From assembly GCA_013003215.1 (NCBI GenBank), contig JABDKD010000207.1:1-40603 (forward strand): DNA of 40,603 bases. Direction: 5' to 3'. The position numbers were made by a program, and so were the translations under genes. The notes under the pieces are model-generated. The model made no database searches. It was not told where the DNA came from and saw only the letters and a list, made by a program, of their open reading frames with translations. Below, piece after piece: positions 7,594 to 15,587 of the stretch. The first letter of the stretch is position 1. Each line of letters opens with the position of its first letter. Origin of the DNA: Pyrinomonadaceae bacterium (GTDB lineage: Bacteria > Acidobacteriota > Blastocatellia > Pyrinomonadales > Pyrinomonadaceae).

Positions 7594-9534
7594 TTACGCC
7601 GTCGCGGGATTGTTGCCAGTGATCGGCGGCAGGATCGGTTTTTTGAAAGGATTCTGCTTACTTTCCTCAGAATCATCCCCATCATCCTGGTTGTTTGTGC
7701 TCTCGTCGTCATCGTCCAGCGGAAGCCCCGCGACAACCCTTCTGATCTGAACACTATCCAGAGTTTCCCGCTCAAGCAAAGCTTCCGAAAGCCTCACCAT
7801 CGCATCAGCATTTTCGTTAATGACGTCACGGGCCAATTCGTATTGGTCTGCGATAATCCTCTTGACTTCCTGGTCAATCTTGATCGCCGTCTCTTCCGAA
7901 TAGTCCCTGTGCTGGTTAATTTCCCTGCCCAGGAATATCTGCTCATCTTTCTTACCGAAAGTGAGGGGACCCAGCGAGCTCATTCCATATTCACAGACCA
8001 TGGAGCGAGCAAGTTCAGTCGCGCGCTCAATGTCATTTGACGCTCCCGTTGTAACGTGCTCCTCGCCAAAATAGATCTCCTCAGCGATACGGCCGCCCAT
8101 CAAAATTGCGATTTGACTGGTCAAATACTCTTTCGTTTGACTGTGTTTGTCGCCTTCCGGCAACTGCATCGTGACACCCAGCGCCATGCCGCGGGGAATG
8201 ATCGAAACCTTGTGAACCGGGTCGGCCGAAGGCATCTTGAGCCCAACAAGCGTGTGTCCTGCCTCATGATAGGCAGTCAGTTTCTTTTCCTCTTCTGAGA
8301 TAACCATGCTCTTCCGTTCGGCTCCCATGACCACCTTGTCCTTGGACACCTCGAAATCCGACATCGTAACAACCTTCTTGTCATACCGGGCCGCATTTAA
8401 CGCAGCCTCGTTTACAAGATTAGCAAGGTCTGCACCTGTGAAACCCGGTGTTCCGCGGGCGATAATACTGATATCAACATTTTCATCGAGGGGAATTTTT
8501 CTCGTGTGTACTTTGAGAATGCCTTCTCGACCACGTACATCAGGACGGCCTACGACGACCCTCCGGTCAAATCTTCCCGGTCTGAGAAGTGCCGGGTCAA
8601 GCACGTCAGGCCTGTTCGTCGAAGCCATCAGGATTACTCCCTCATTCGACTCGAAACCATCCATTTCAACCAACAGCTGGTTTAAGGTCTGCTCTCTTTC
8701 GTCATGGCCTCCGCCAAGACCCGCTCCTCGGTGGCGACCGACGGCATCAATCTCATCTATAAAAATGATGCACGGCGCGTTCTTCTTGCCTTGGTCAAAC
8801 AGGTCTCTTACACGTGAAGCACCGACACCGACAAACATCTCAACGAAATCAGAACCGGAAATCGAAAAGAAAGGAACATTGGCTTCACCCGCAACTGCTT
8901 TCGCAAGCAAAGTCTTTCCCGTTCCCGGAGGCCCCACCATCAGCACGCCTTTCGGAATCTTTCCGCCGAGCTTCTGAAACTTCTGCGGATCTTTAAGAAA
9001 CTCGATAATTTCCTGGAGTTCCTCTTTAGCTTCCTGAACACCAGCGACGTCCTTAAACGTCACTCGCTTCTGCTGGTTATTCAGCAACTTGGCTTTCGAT
9101 TTTCCAAAACTTAAAGCCTTATTGCCTCCTGCCTGCATCTGTCGCAGAGTGAATGCAAGGAAACCGATCAAAAGCAGAAACGGAAGCATATTGAGAACGA
9201 CGAGCCAAACCCAACTACTCGACGGCTCATCCTCAGTCATGACTATAGTGGACTCATTTGCCGCGTTAAATTCCTTGATCGAATCAACTAGGAGTTCACG
9301 GGTAGGATCAGAACCGACGGTCGTTATCCAAACCTTGTCGTTCGCGTCTGTGAACTCAACTTCGCCCTGCTTAAAGTGAGCCTTCTTAAAGTCCTTGTTT
9401 TTAATCCGGGTTTGAGCCGCGTCAATACTTAGCTTTTCCGGCGTGGTCGGGTTTGACTTCAATACCCATACGATTACGAGCACCGAAGCGATGATCACCA
9501 ACCACAGCAGCCCTTGTTTTGCTTTTGAACTCAA
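7594..9534 (-). CDS. ftsH: ATP-dependent zinc metalloprotease FtsH
   Basis: The protein has 646 residues, the usual length. It is an inner-membrane AAA+ protease that degrades misfolded membrane proteins and selected regulators. Order of parts: membrane helix about 9-25, periplasmic domain, second helix about 109-129, Walker A GPPGTGKT at 201-208, Walker B IIFIDEID near 256-263, the second region of homology with [18 protein letters not shown], and the protease zinc motif HEAGH at 423-427. The start is TTG at 9534, chosen because GGAGG lies 7 nt upstream and the first membrane helix follows at once. The tail is acidic and low in complexity. A strong terminator follows. Upstream tilS is on the same strand 146 bp away; tilS-ftsH adjacency is common in bacteria. 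Confidence 0.97.
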   Translation of the reverse strand: MSSKAKQGLLWLVIIASVLVIVWVLKSNPTTPEKLSIDAAQTRIKNKDFKKAHFKQGEVEFTDANDKVWITTVGSDPTRELLVDSIKEFNAANESTIVMTEDEPSSSWVWLVVLNMLPFLLLIGFLAFTLRQMQAGGNKALSFGKSKAKLLNNQQKRVTFKDVAGVQEAKEELQEIIEFLKDPQKFQKLGGKIPKGVLMVGPPGTGKTLLAKAVAGEANVPFFSISGSDFVEMFVGVGASRVRDLFDQGKKNAPCIIFIDEIDAVGRHRGAGLGGGHDEREQTLNQLLVEMDGFESNEGVILMASTNRPDVLDPALLRPGRFDRRVVVGRPDVRGREGILKVHTRKIPLDENVDISIIARGTPGFTGADLANLVNEAALNAARYDKKVVTMSDFEVSKDKVVMGAERKSMVISEEEKKLTAYHEAGHTLVGLKMPSADPVHKVSIIPRGMALGVTMQLPEGDKHSQTKEYLTSQIAILMGGRIAEEIYFGEEHVTTGASNDIERATELARSMVCEYGMSSLGPLTFGKKDEQIFLGREINQHRDYSEETAIKIDQEVKRIIADQYELARDVINENADAMVRLSEALLERETLDSVQIRRVVAGLPLDDDDESTNNQDDGDDSEESKQNPFKKPILPPITGNNPATA

Positions 9535-9680
9535 CGTTTAGCCTCCAAAAATTAACGTCGCGATAATTCACTCCAACTAGCGACTTCTCCATTCAGATGA
9601 AGTATCTGCGATAGACGTTGTCGCAACTCCGCGCGTGGGCGCGAACTAATCTTTAATTGTAGACTTCGAGATTGCTTTAA

Positions 9681-10715
9681 TCAACTATGTTTGTTGGTCA
9701 ATTTCAGCTTGCCTTCATGTTTGAGAACTACATATTCCCCAGGTATTTCGACGATTCTTCCGCTCTTGCGGCTCCCCGCCAGGTCGATAACCGCAATGGT
9801 GTTGGCTCTCGAGATTCGCTTAAGCGTACCCAATCTGGTTTCGAGCCATTTTCTTACGGCCAGATTCCTGATCGACGGCGGCAAATCATTGAGCTCTGCA
9901 ACGGCGATTTCCTCTGACTCAACAATGTTACTGATCTGCTCGTTCTGAACTGCAAACCAATCCAGCGCATCCTGTGCCTCGACTGCGTTTTCGGCGGACC
10001 TCGCAAGCGTTAGAATGATGTTCGGATTGAGATCCTTGAGAATCGGAATGAGGCTCTTACGGATTCTGACTCGACTGAACGAAGGATCTTCATTCATATC
10101 GTCATCGCGAAAATTGATATGGGATTCCACGCAGTATCTTTCAGTGTCCGCACGGGTAGCCCACAAAAGCATTGGTCTCAGCAATTCGATTTCACAACTT
10201 CCAGAAAGTCTTCGGCGAACCGGCATCCCTGAGACCCCGGAGGGCCCGGATCCTCTGATCATGTTAATCAGTACGGTTTCAGCTTGATCGTTTTGCGTGT
10301 GTCCCGTCAGAACGGCATCGGCCTTTTCCGAAAGTGCTACCGATTCAAGAAAACGGTACCTAGCCCTCCTGGCGTCTTGTTCCAGGTTTCCCGAGTAATC
10401 ATCCGGATTGGCTGCCGCGGTGCGAAACTCAACTCCTAAGCTTGCGGCAAAGCCAGAAACAAACACGAGGTCCTGCGCGGAATCCTCTCCCCGAAGTGCA
10501 TGATCGAAATGGGCCGCGATGATCCTGTTTCCTATCTTCTCGTTCGCACGGAGTTCAGAAAGCGCATAAAGCAATGCGCAAGAATCGGCTCCCCCGGAAA
10601 CCCCGGCAATTAGCGTGGAGGAGCTTTTAACCCCGAGCCGGCGCCACTCCGAAAGAAACTTTTTAACAAATCCTGGCATCGCAGTTTGTCCATTATATCT
10701 GACATCTGATTCCAT
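9681..10715 (-). CDS. tilS: tRNA(Ile)-lysidine synthase
   Basis: The protein has 344 residues of the N-type ATP-pyrophosphatase family. It converts C34 of tRNA-Ile(CAU) to lysidine so that AUA is read as isoleucine. The ATP-binding loop VSGGADSCALLYAL starts near residue 39. It is followed by AAHFDHALRGEDSAQD, the LTGHTQNDQAETVL substrate motif and GMPVRRR. The C-terminal part is shorter than in E. coli TilS, and a single small domain follows the helical linker. The start is ATG at 10715 without a clear ribosome site. It diverges from the TonB-C/SLH gene across 61 bp and precedes ftsH, matching the common tilS-ftsH order. Confidence 0.95.
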   Translation of the reverse strand: MESDVRYNGQTAMPGFVKKFLSEWRRLGVKSSSTLIAGVSGGADSCALLYALSELRANEKIGNRIIAAHFDHALRGEDSAQDLVFVSGFAASLGVEFRTAAANPDDYSGNLEQDARRARYRFLESVALSEKADAVLTGHTQNDQAETVLINMIRGSGPSGVSGMPVRRRLSGSCEIELLRPMLLWATRADTERYCVESHINFRDDDMNEDPSFSRVRIRKSLIPILKDLNPNIILTLARSAENAVEAQDALDWFAVQNEQISNIVESEEIAVAELNDLPPSIRNLAVRKWLETRLGTLKRISRANTIAVIDLAGSRKSGRIVEIPGEYVVLKHEGKLKLTNKHS

Positions 10716-10719
10716 TCCA

Positions 10720-10749
10720 TTGAATGAGCGTCACATATACAGGTAAAAT
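10720..10749 (+). promoter_or_regulatory. Putative promoter of the TonB-C/SLH gene
   Basis: TTGAAT (10720-10725) and TAAAAT (10744-10749) are spaced 18 bp apart. The start would be near 10756, about 20 nt before ATG 10777. No Shine-Dalgarno is visible in that short leader. Confidence 0.4.
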
Positions 10750-10776
10750 AGACCTTTAAGTCCAGCACCTGCGCCT

Positions 10777-11748
10777 ATGATCAAATTGATCATCAAATTT
10801 CTTCCTCTTTTGATCATCATTGGAGTCCCGTCCGCCTTATTTGCACAAAGTAAAGACAGGGTCGATGTGTTTACAAGCGTCAAATCAGGTGGAACTGAAT
10901 CGGTATGCGAGAGATTTGAGCCGGGCGCACCGGTCGAATCGGTTTATCCGGAGTTTCCGGCCCGTGCCAGAGCAGAACGATTGGGGGGCGCCGTGAAAGT
11001 GATCGTTGCGATCGGGCTCGATGGAAGGGTCTCAGAGATTAGGTCGTTAGAGGGGCCTCCTGTATTTAGAGACGCTGCACGCGTGGCGGCATTAAAAACA
11101 GAATTCACTGATTCGAAATGCGATGGAAAGAAGGTCGAGATGACCGGTATTCTGACGTTTAATTTTGTTCCACTTGCATTGACGGACGTTTATGTCGTTC
11201 CCGAAAAGGCCGAAGATTTCGCCGACGTCGATGCAAACTCTCCCTATTACGAGTCGCTACTTACACTCACGGAAAACTATCAACTCGCATTTGGCTATGC
11301 CGACGGAAAATACCATCCGGCGGCACCTCTCACGAAAGGAGATTTCGCACACTATTTGAGGCGGACACTGGATCTCCTTCAGAATAGGGCAGAAGTAGCC
11401 AGAAAGATCCCCAGGGAAATTGGTCTCTATTCTCCCCAGAATGAGTTGGGCATTCAGTCGGCGGAGGAAATCGCGGATCTTGATAGTCGGAAGCCATACT
11501 CAGCTTCGGTAGGGTTCCTCATCGCAAAATACGATATCGCCTTGGTTGATGAACGCAAAAACTTCAAAGGCAATCTTCCGATGACGAGAAACGAGGTGAT
11601 AGCGAGCTGGACGATTATTTTCGGGGTAGATACGGTGCCGGTCAATTTTCGCTCCTCCGGCACCGAGGATCTTGTCATGACCCGTGGAGAATTCGCCCTC
11701 TTCCTGCATGAATCGCTGTATGTTTTGACCTACAAAGTACTTCCTTAA
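10777..11748 (+). CDS. Secreted protein with TonB C-terminal-like and SLH domains
   Basis: The protein has 323 residues. It has a signal peptide (about 1-23, ending in LFAQ). Next comes a TonB C-terminal-like domain (about 52-132): YPEFPARARAERLGGAVKVIVAIGLDGRV-type sequence with a central PARARAERLGGAVKV. SLH repeats follow: one good copy at about 147-200 (FADVDANSPYYESLLTL, then GYADGKYHPAAPLTKGDF), a degenerate copy at about 231-285 (MTRNEVIAS), and a half-copy with MTRGEFALFL at the end. TonB-C domains contact outer-membrane receptors or peptidoglycan; SLH domains bind cell-wall or outer-membrane-linked polymers. No TonB-type transmembrane anchor or Pro-rich stalk remains, so it is probably not an energy transducer. 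An envelope-tethering role is inferred. It converges on aroC with no obvious terminator between them. Confidence 0.8.
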   Translation: MIKLIIKFLPLLIIIGVPSALFAQSKDRVDVFTSVKSGGTESVCERFEPGAPVESVYPEFPARARAERLGGAVKVIVAIGLDGRVSEIRSLEGPPVFRDAARVAALKTEFTDSKCDGKKVEMTGILTFNFVPLALTDVYVVPEKAEDFADVDANSPYYESLLTLTENYQLAFGYADGKYHPAAPLTKGDFAHYLRRTLDLLQNRAEVARKIPREIGLYSPQNELGIQSAEEIADLDSRKPYSASVGFLIAKYDIALVDERKNFKGNLPMTRNEVIASWTIIFGVDTVPVNFRSSGTEDLVMTRGEFALFLHESLYVLTYKVLP

Positions 11749-11809
11749 CCGTTGCCGGAACCGACTTAGACCGACGGGAAAAGGACCGGCCTATCCAGAG
11801 AAAACTTTC

Positions 11810-12976
11810 TTAATAATCCTGAACGGTCTTCATATAAGACTCGAAATTTCGAAGGACCTCTTCAAGTGTATCTCCGCCAAACTTCGACCTGACGGCGTCC
11901 GCCAAAACAATAGCAACCATGGCTTCGCCAATAACGCCGGCCGCCGGGACCGCAGTGATATCCGATCTTTCAAAAGAAGCTGACTCAGCTTCTTTTGAAT
12001 CCACATTCACAGAGCGCAACCGGCTCCGAAGCGTAGATATGGGTTTTTTATATCCCCGCACCCTTATTTCCTGGCCATTCGTGATCCCGCCTTCAAGTCC
12101 GCCCGCCCGGTTTGAGGTCCTGTCAAAGCCGCCATCTGAATAAACTATTTCATCGTGAACTTCCGAACCGAATACCCCTGCGTTCCTAACACCGGTACCA
12201 ATTTCAACAGCCTTTACTGCCGGCACCGACATAACCGCACGTGCCAGTTTTCCGTCGAGCTTTTCACGCCACGAAGTGTGCGAACCCAAACCAACCGGTA
12301 CATTTGCGGCAACTACTTCAAACACTCCCCCAAGAGTGTCACCTTTCTGTTTTGCCTCATCCACGTGCGCGACCATCTTTTTTTCAAGGCCCGTATCTGA
12401 GCAGCGCAGAGGCGAGTTTTTCGGGATCGATTTGATACTTTCCCACTCGGCATCGATGGGTTCAGCGGGAATTTCTCCAAGCTTTACAACGTGGCTGGCG
12501 ATTTCAATTCCGAACTCGCTGAGCAATATTTTTGCAAATGCTCCACAGGCCACTCTGGCAGCTGTTTCACGAGCCGAGGCGCGCTCCAGGACATCACGCA
12601 GGTCTTTTGTCTGAAACTTCTGACCACCCGCAAGATCGGCATGCCCGGGCCGGGGCCTGGTTATAGTCCTTTTCGATTTCAACGAAGCGTCAACATTTTC
12701 GGAGGACATCACATCACTCCAGTTCTCAAAGTCCCTATTTCTAATCAGAAACGAAACCGGCGACCCCAGTGTCTTTCCGTGACGGATGCCTGAAAGCAAT
12801 TCGATCTCATCCCGCTCGATCTTCATGCGCCCGCCCCTGCCGTAGCCTTGCTGCCGTCTCCAAAGCTCTTTGTCAATTCTCGAAATATTTATGCGTAAAC
12901 CTGCAGGCAAGCCTTCTACAATCGCGGCTAACGCCTTTCCGTGAGACTCTCCTGCCGTTGTGAATCTGAAGTTCAT
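11810..12976 (-). CDS. aroC: Chorismate synthase
   Basis: The protein has 388 residues, normal for the bacterial enzyme. It uses reduced FMN to remove phosphate from EPSP and form chorismate, the branch point to aromatic amino acids and folate. Family signatures visible are the N-terminal [35 protein letters not shown] with its arginine-rich FMN/phosphate site, the [18 protein letters not shown] region, [27 protein letters not shown] and, towards the end, [11 protein letters not shown]. Its ATG overlaps the stop of the upstream DMT transporter by 4 nt, so the pair is co-transcribed. The product chorismate is the substrate of the PabB encoded about 10 kb away. Confidence 0.97.
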   Translation of the reverse strand: MNFRFTTAGESHGKALAAIVEGLPAGLRINISRIDKELWRRQQGYGRGGRMKIERDEIELLSGIRHGKTLGSPVSFLIRNRDFENWSDVMSSENVDASLKSKRTITRPRPGHADLAGGQKFQTKDLRDVLERASARETAARVACGAFAKILLSEFGIEIASHVVKLGEIPAEPIDAEWESIKSIPKNSPLRCSDTGLEKKMVAHVDEAKQKGDTLGGVFEVVAANVPVGLGSHTSWREKLDGKLARAVMSVPAVKAVEIGTGVRNAGVFGSEVHDEIVYSDGGFDRTSNRAGGLEGGITNGQEIRVRGYKKPISTLRSRLRSVNVDSKEAESASFERSDITAVPAAGVIGEAMVAIVLADAVRSKFGGDTLEEVLRNFESYMKTVQDY

Positions 12977-13884
12977 TCGCTTTTTTCCGTTGCCGTTTCA
13001 AATACTGCCGTGTTTACGAGTCTACGCCTGAACACGATCAAACCAACACTTGCCAAAATCAAAAAACCACCCGCGAGTGTTTGCAGACGAAATTCTTCCC
13101 CTAAGAAAACATTCCCACAAACAACTGCCACAAATGGAGTTACCAGCGCAATTGTCATGGCTTTTGTAGATTCGATTCTACTCAAAAGCCAATAGTAAAG
13201 CCAAAAACTAACGACCGTCCCGAACACGGAGAGATAGAGGATACTGGAAACTCCAACCCAGCTGAGTGAGAGCCCGAGCGGATTCCCCTCATAAACCAAT
13301 GCGATAATCACAACCGGACCGACCCCAAAAAACATTTGACCAAACAGAAGCACGGCAGGGTGCATCGAGCCTCCCCTGGCTTTTGTGAGTATTGAAGCGT
13401 GTGCTGCCGCAAATGCTCCGACAACGATCGCAACAGACCCCCCAAACGCCATAAGGGACTGTATTGTCAGCTGTTCGTAAAAGATTACAGCTACACCTGC
13501 AACTCCAAGCACGAGCGCTGTGATCTTCAGCTTCGTAATCTTTTCTTCAGGCAAATAAACGGCTGCGAGTGCAAGACCGAATACCGGGATTGTGGCCTGT
13601 AGTACTGCTGCCAAACCCGAAGTGATGTGAAGTTCACTCCAAAACACGAGCGAATAATTTACCGAAAACTGCAATACCCCGGTAATCGCAAGCAACCGTA
13701 TTTCAGATCCTTTCCTGGGGAGTTCTATTCTAGATAAAGACAGAATAAATCCAACAATCGCGATTGCGACGATGAACCTTATCATCGCAAAGGTGAAGGG
13801 TGGTATCTCATCGAGGCCGACCTTAATAAAAAGCCATGTCGTGCCCCAAATCAGACCCAGGATAATCCATACGATTATTTTCAT
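12973..13884 (-). CDS. EamA/DMT-family transporter
   Basis: The protein has 303 residues and is almost wholly hydrophobic, with about ten membrane helices in two EamA repeats of five. The first repeat opens with the family hallmark [19 protein letters not shown] and continues [13 protein letters not shown]. The second repeat begins near residue 150 and includes the [21 protein letters not shown] segment, in which the helix 9 proline and charged loop are typical. These proteins export small metabolites or amino acids, or import nucleotide sugars; the substrate cannot be deduced. AAGGAG stands just before ATG 13884. The stop overlaps the aroC start by 4 nt, which hints at, but does not prove, an aromatic-compound substrate. 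rsmD lies 42 bp upstream on the same strand. Confidence 0.9.
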   Translation of the reverse strand: MKIIVWIILGLIWGTTWLFIKVGLDEIPPFTFAMIRFIVAIAIVGFILSLSRIELPRKGSEIRLLAITGVLQFSVNYSLVFWSELHITSGLAAVLQATIPVFGLALAAVYLPEEKITKLKITALVLGVAGVAVIFYEQLTIQSLMAFGGSVAIVVGAFAAAHASILTKARGGSMHPAVLLFGQMFFGVGPVVIIALVYEGNPLGLSLSWVGVSSILYLSVFGTVVSFWLYYWLLSRIESTKAMTIALVTPFVAVVCGNVFLGEEFRLQTLAGGFLILASVGLIVFRRRLVNTAVFETATEKSE

Positions 13885-13926
13885 CCGGCTCCTTAGGCAA
13901 TCCGCCTGAGCTTACAATTGCTTCTT

Positions 13927-14475
13927 CTAACTTGTTTCGAAAAAACTCAATGAAGACTCACCCTGCTTCTTGATGCGCCAGCGTCTCAGACTCCCCGATT
14001 CGTCTGGAATCAGGGTTTTAGAATGATGCTCGACGACGACAACTGCTTCCGGCGCCAGAATGCCAGATTCATTCGCCCCCAACTGAGCAAGCACTTCAGC
14101 ATAGTCACCATCGTATGGAGGGTCAAAATAAACCAGATCCCACGAACCACCCTGTTTCAAATACTTTTCAGCTTCCTGGCACTCAACGGTCGTCATGTCC
14201 TCCGGGACGCCAATAAGATCCAAGTTCTCCTCGATTAAAGCGCAGTTTCGACGCGCCCGGTCAACAAACCCTGCAAAACCCGCACCGCGAGAAAGAGCCT
14301 CGATGCCAATGGCACCGGTGCCTGCGCACAGATCGAGAAAACGAGTGTCGTTCGTTATGTTTGGTCCCAAAATGTTAAAGAGAGTCTCCCGCAGCCTGTC
14401 GGAAGTCGGGCGTGTCCTTTGATTTGGCGGGCTTTTTAGTTTTCTTCCGCGGTAGAGACCCGCAATTACTCGCAT
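13927..14475 (-). CDS. rsmD: 16S rRNA (guanine-966 N2)-methyltransferase
   Basis: The protein has 182 residues and is a Rossmann-fold SAM methyltransferase that modifies G966 of 16S rRNA in the assembled small subunit. It begins MRVIAGLYRGRKLKSP, the RsmD start, then RPTSDRLRETLFNIL, which is the conserved nucleic-acid-binding segment. SAM motif I is FLDLCAGTGAIGIEALSRGA and the catalytic motif is YFDPPYDGDY. The ATG at 14475 lies only 2-3 nt after the U-tract of the terminator that ends the upstream rsmD-like gene, and no ribosome site is present. Expression may therefore come from a leaderless transcript or from readthrough. The neighbour at 14532-15335 is a diverged copy of the same family. 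Confidence 0.95.
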   Translation of the reverse strand: MRVIAGLYRGRKLKSPPNQRTRPTSDRLRETLFNILGPNITNDTRFLDLCAGTGAIGIEALSRGAGFAGFVDRARRNCALIEENLDLIGVPEDMTTVECQEAEKYLKQGGSWDLVYFDPPYDGDYAEVLAQLGANESGILAPEAVVVVEHHSKTLIPDESGSLRRWRIKKQGESSLSFFETS

Positions 14476-14477
14476 AA

Positions 14478-14507
14478 CAAAAATAAAGGCCTCTATGAAA
14501 CGAGGCC
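14478..14507 (-). terminator. Terminator between the two rsmD-family genes
   Basis: GAGGCC and GGCCTC arms (14488-14493 and 14502-14507; 6 bp, 8-nt loop) are followed on the minus strand by TTTATTTTTG. It lies directly after the rsmD-like gene and abuts the rsmD start codon. Confidence 0.75.
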
Positions 14508-14531
14508 CACAAGAATTACTTTTATTCTATG

Positions 14532-15335
14532 TTAAGCGATGCGGTCATAAAAGCTGAGAGCGGCATCATCCTCAATGACAACTTTCCACCGCGTCAGAAC
14601 TCCAATTTTTTCGGGAAAGAACATGTCAGGATGATGCTCGATAACGAAGATACCGCCGGGCTTTATTGAAAAGCCGCGCTTGAAACACTCAAAGGCCTCA
14701 TCGTAGTCAAACTCAAACGGTGGGGCGAAATAGACCACGTCCCAAAAACGGCGACGCTTTGCCATCTGTTTTAGAAACGGAATCACTTCCGCCTCGACGA
14801 CTTCTCCGTGGCCCTCGTTTATCCCCAACGTCTCCAGATTTTCCCGGATCAATGAGCAGTTCTTCGCCTTCCTCTCAACCATCGTGACAAGCAAAGCACC
14901 TCTCGAGAGAGCATCGATACCCACAGTTCCCGAACCTGCACACAGATCCAGGAACCTGCGCGCACGGATCCGTCGATATAGAATTCTAAAGAATACTGCG
15001 CGGATTTTTCGGCCCGTCGGGGCCATTTTGGGAGATTCGGACACGCGGAGTTCGCATCCGTAAAATTTACCGTCCGTTACTTGGTTGTCCGATTCAACCG
15101 GCGGCAGTTTATGCCTTGAAACCGGTCGCGTCTTTTTGCCGCGCTTAAACGCACCTTGCCCCGGCTGTTTGCCGCTTCGAAAACGGTTGCCTCGCTCATT
15201 TCTGGTCTTTTCGTTTTGTTTGTCCCGGCTAAAGCGCCCTTTACTATAGCCTTCCGTCCTTTCCCCGGATTTGTTGTTTGCGTTTGAATGAGGTGAGTTG
15301 GGGTAGTTTGGTGACGATTTTCGTCGTTTTTGCAT
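14532..15335 (-). CDS. RsmD-like methyltransferase paralogue with eroded active site
   Basis: ATG 15335 gives 267 residues and has AGG 7 nt upstream. A TTG 19 codons earlier is open but has no ribosome site. Residues of about 1-80 form a basic, low-complexity region rich in Lys, Arg, Asn, Ser and Gly, probably disordered and RNA-binding. The rest aligns by eye with RsmD: FLDLCAGSGTVGIDALSRGA (intact SAM motif I), ENLETLGI and a closing ALSFYDR. Two key motifs have changed. RPTSDRLRETLFNIL of true RsmD is APTGRKIRAVFFRIL here, and the catalytic DPPY is APPF (in VVYFAPPFEFDY). SAM may still bind, but methyl transfer by the normal mechanism is doubtful. It may be a pseudoenzyme, an assembly factor or an enzyme with another target. 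It is followed by its own terminator, then rsmD. Confidence 0.8.
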   Translation of the reverse strand: MQKRRKSSPNYPNSPHSNANNKSGERTEGYSKGRFSRDKQNEKTRNERGNRFRSGKQPGQGAFKRGKKTRPVSRHKLPPVESDNQVTDGKFYGCELRVSESPKMAPTGRKIRAVFFRILYRRIRARRFLDLCAGSGTVGIDALSRGALLVTMVERKAKNCSLIRENLETLGINEGHGEVVEAEVIPFLKQMAKRRRFWDVVYFAPPFEFDYDEAFECFKRGFSIKPGGIFVIEHHPDMFFPEKIGVLTRWKVVIEDDAALSFYDRIA

Positions 15336-15480
15336 TAATCTGCCTTGTATTGTCAAATTTGCGGAAAGTGTGCGGCTACCCGGTACGGCCAAAATGGCTT
15401 TTCCGCTGATTAATTTTTTGGGAGGGGTTTAACGCCTTATCTGTTTGGAGGCTTAATCGAACCTCCTCGAACCCTATAAC

Positions 15481-15495
15481 TTACAGTCGCTGTAA
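15481..15495. promoter_or_regulatory. 15-bp palindrome upstream of the rsmD-like gene
   Basis: TTACAG-TCG-CTGTAA is a perfect inverted repeat in the 250-bp gap between recG and the rsmD-like gene. On the minus strand a weak promoter candidate (TTGAAA, 17 bp, TTATTA, about 15500-15530) lies just upstream of it, so the palindrome would fall at or near the start of transcription, as a repressor site would. A second, weaker inverted repeat (GGAGG/CCTCC, 15447-15466) lies nearer the gene. The regulator is unknown. Confidence 0.4.
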
Positions 15496-15587
15496 ATATA
15501 ATAACTACTAATGTTAAAAAGTTTCAAACAAGAAAGAACAGAATGTCTAGAAATTCTTGACCATTTCGGATTTTTCGTCATCCAGAT

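Noticed and set aside
8306-8977. A 223-codon plus-strand frame inside ftsH
   Set aside because: Shadow of the AAA+ domain coding strand; Ser/Pro/Arg-rich with no domain.
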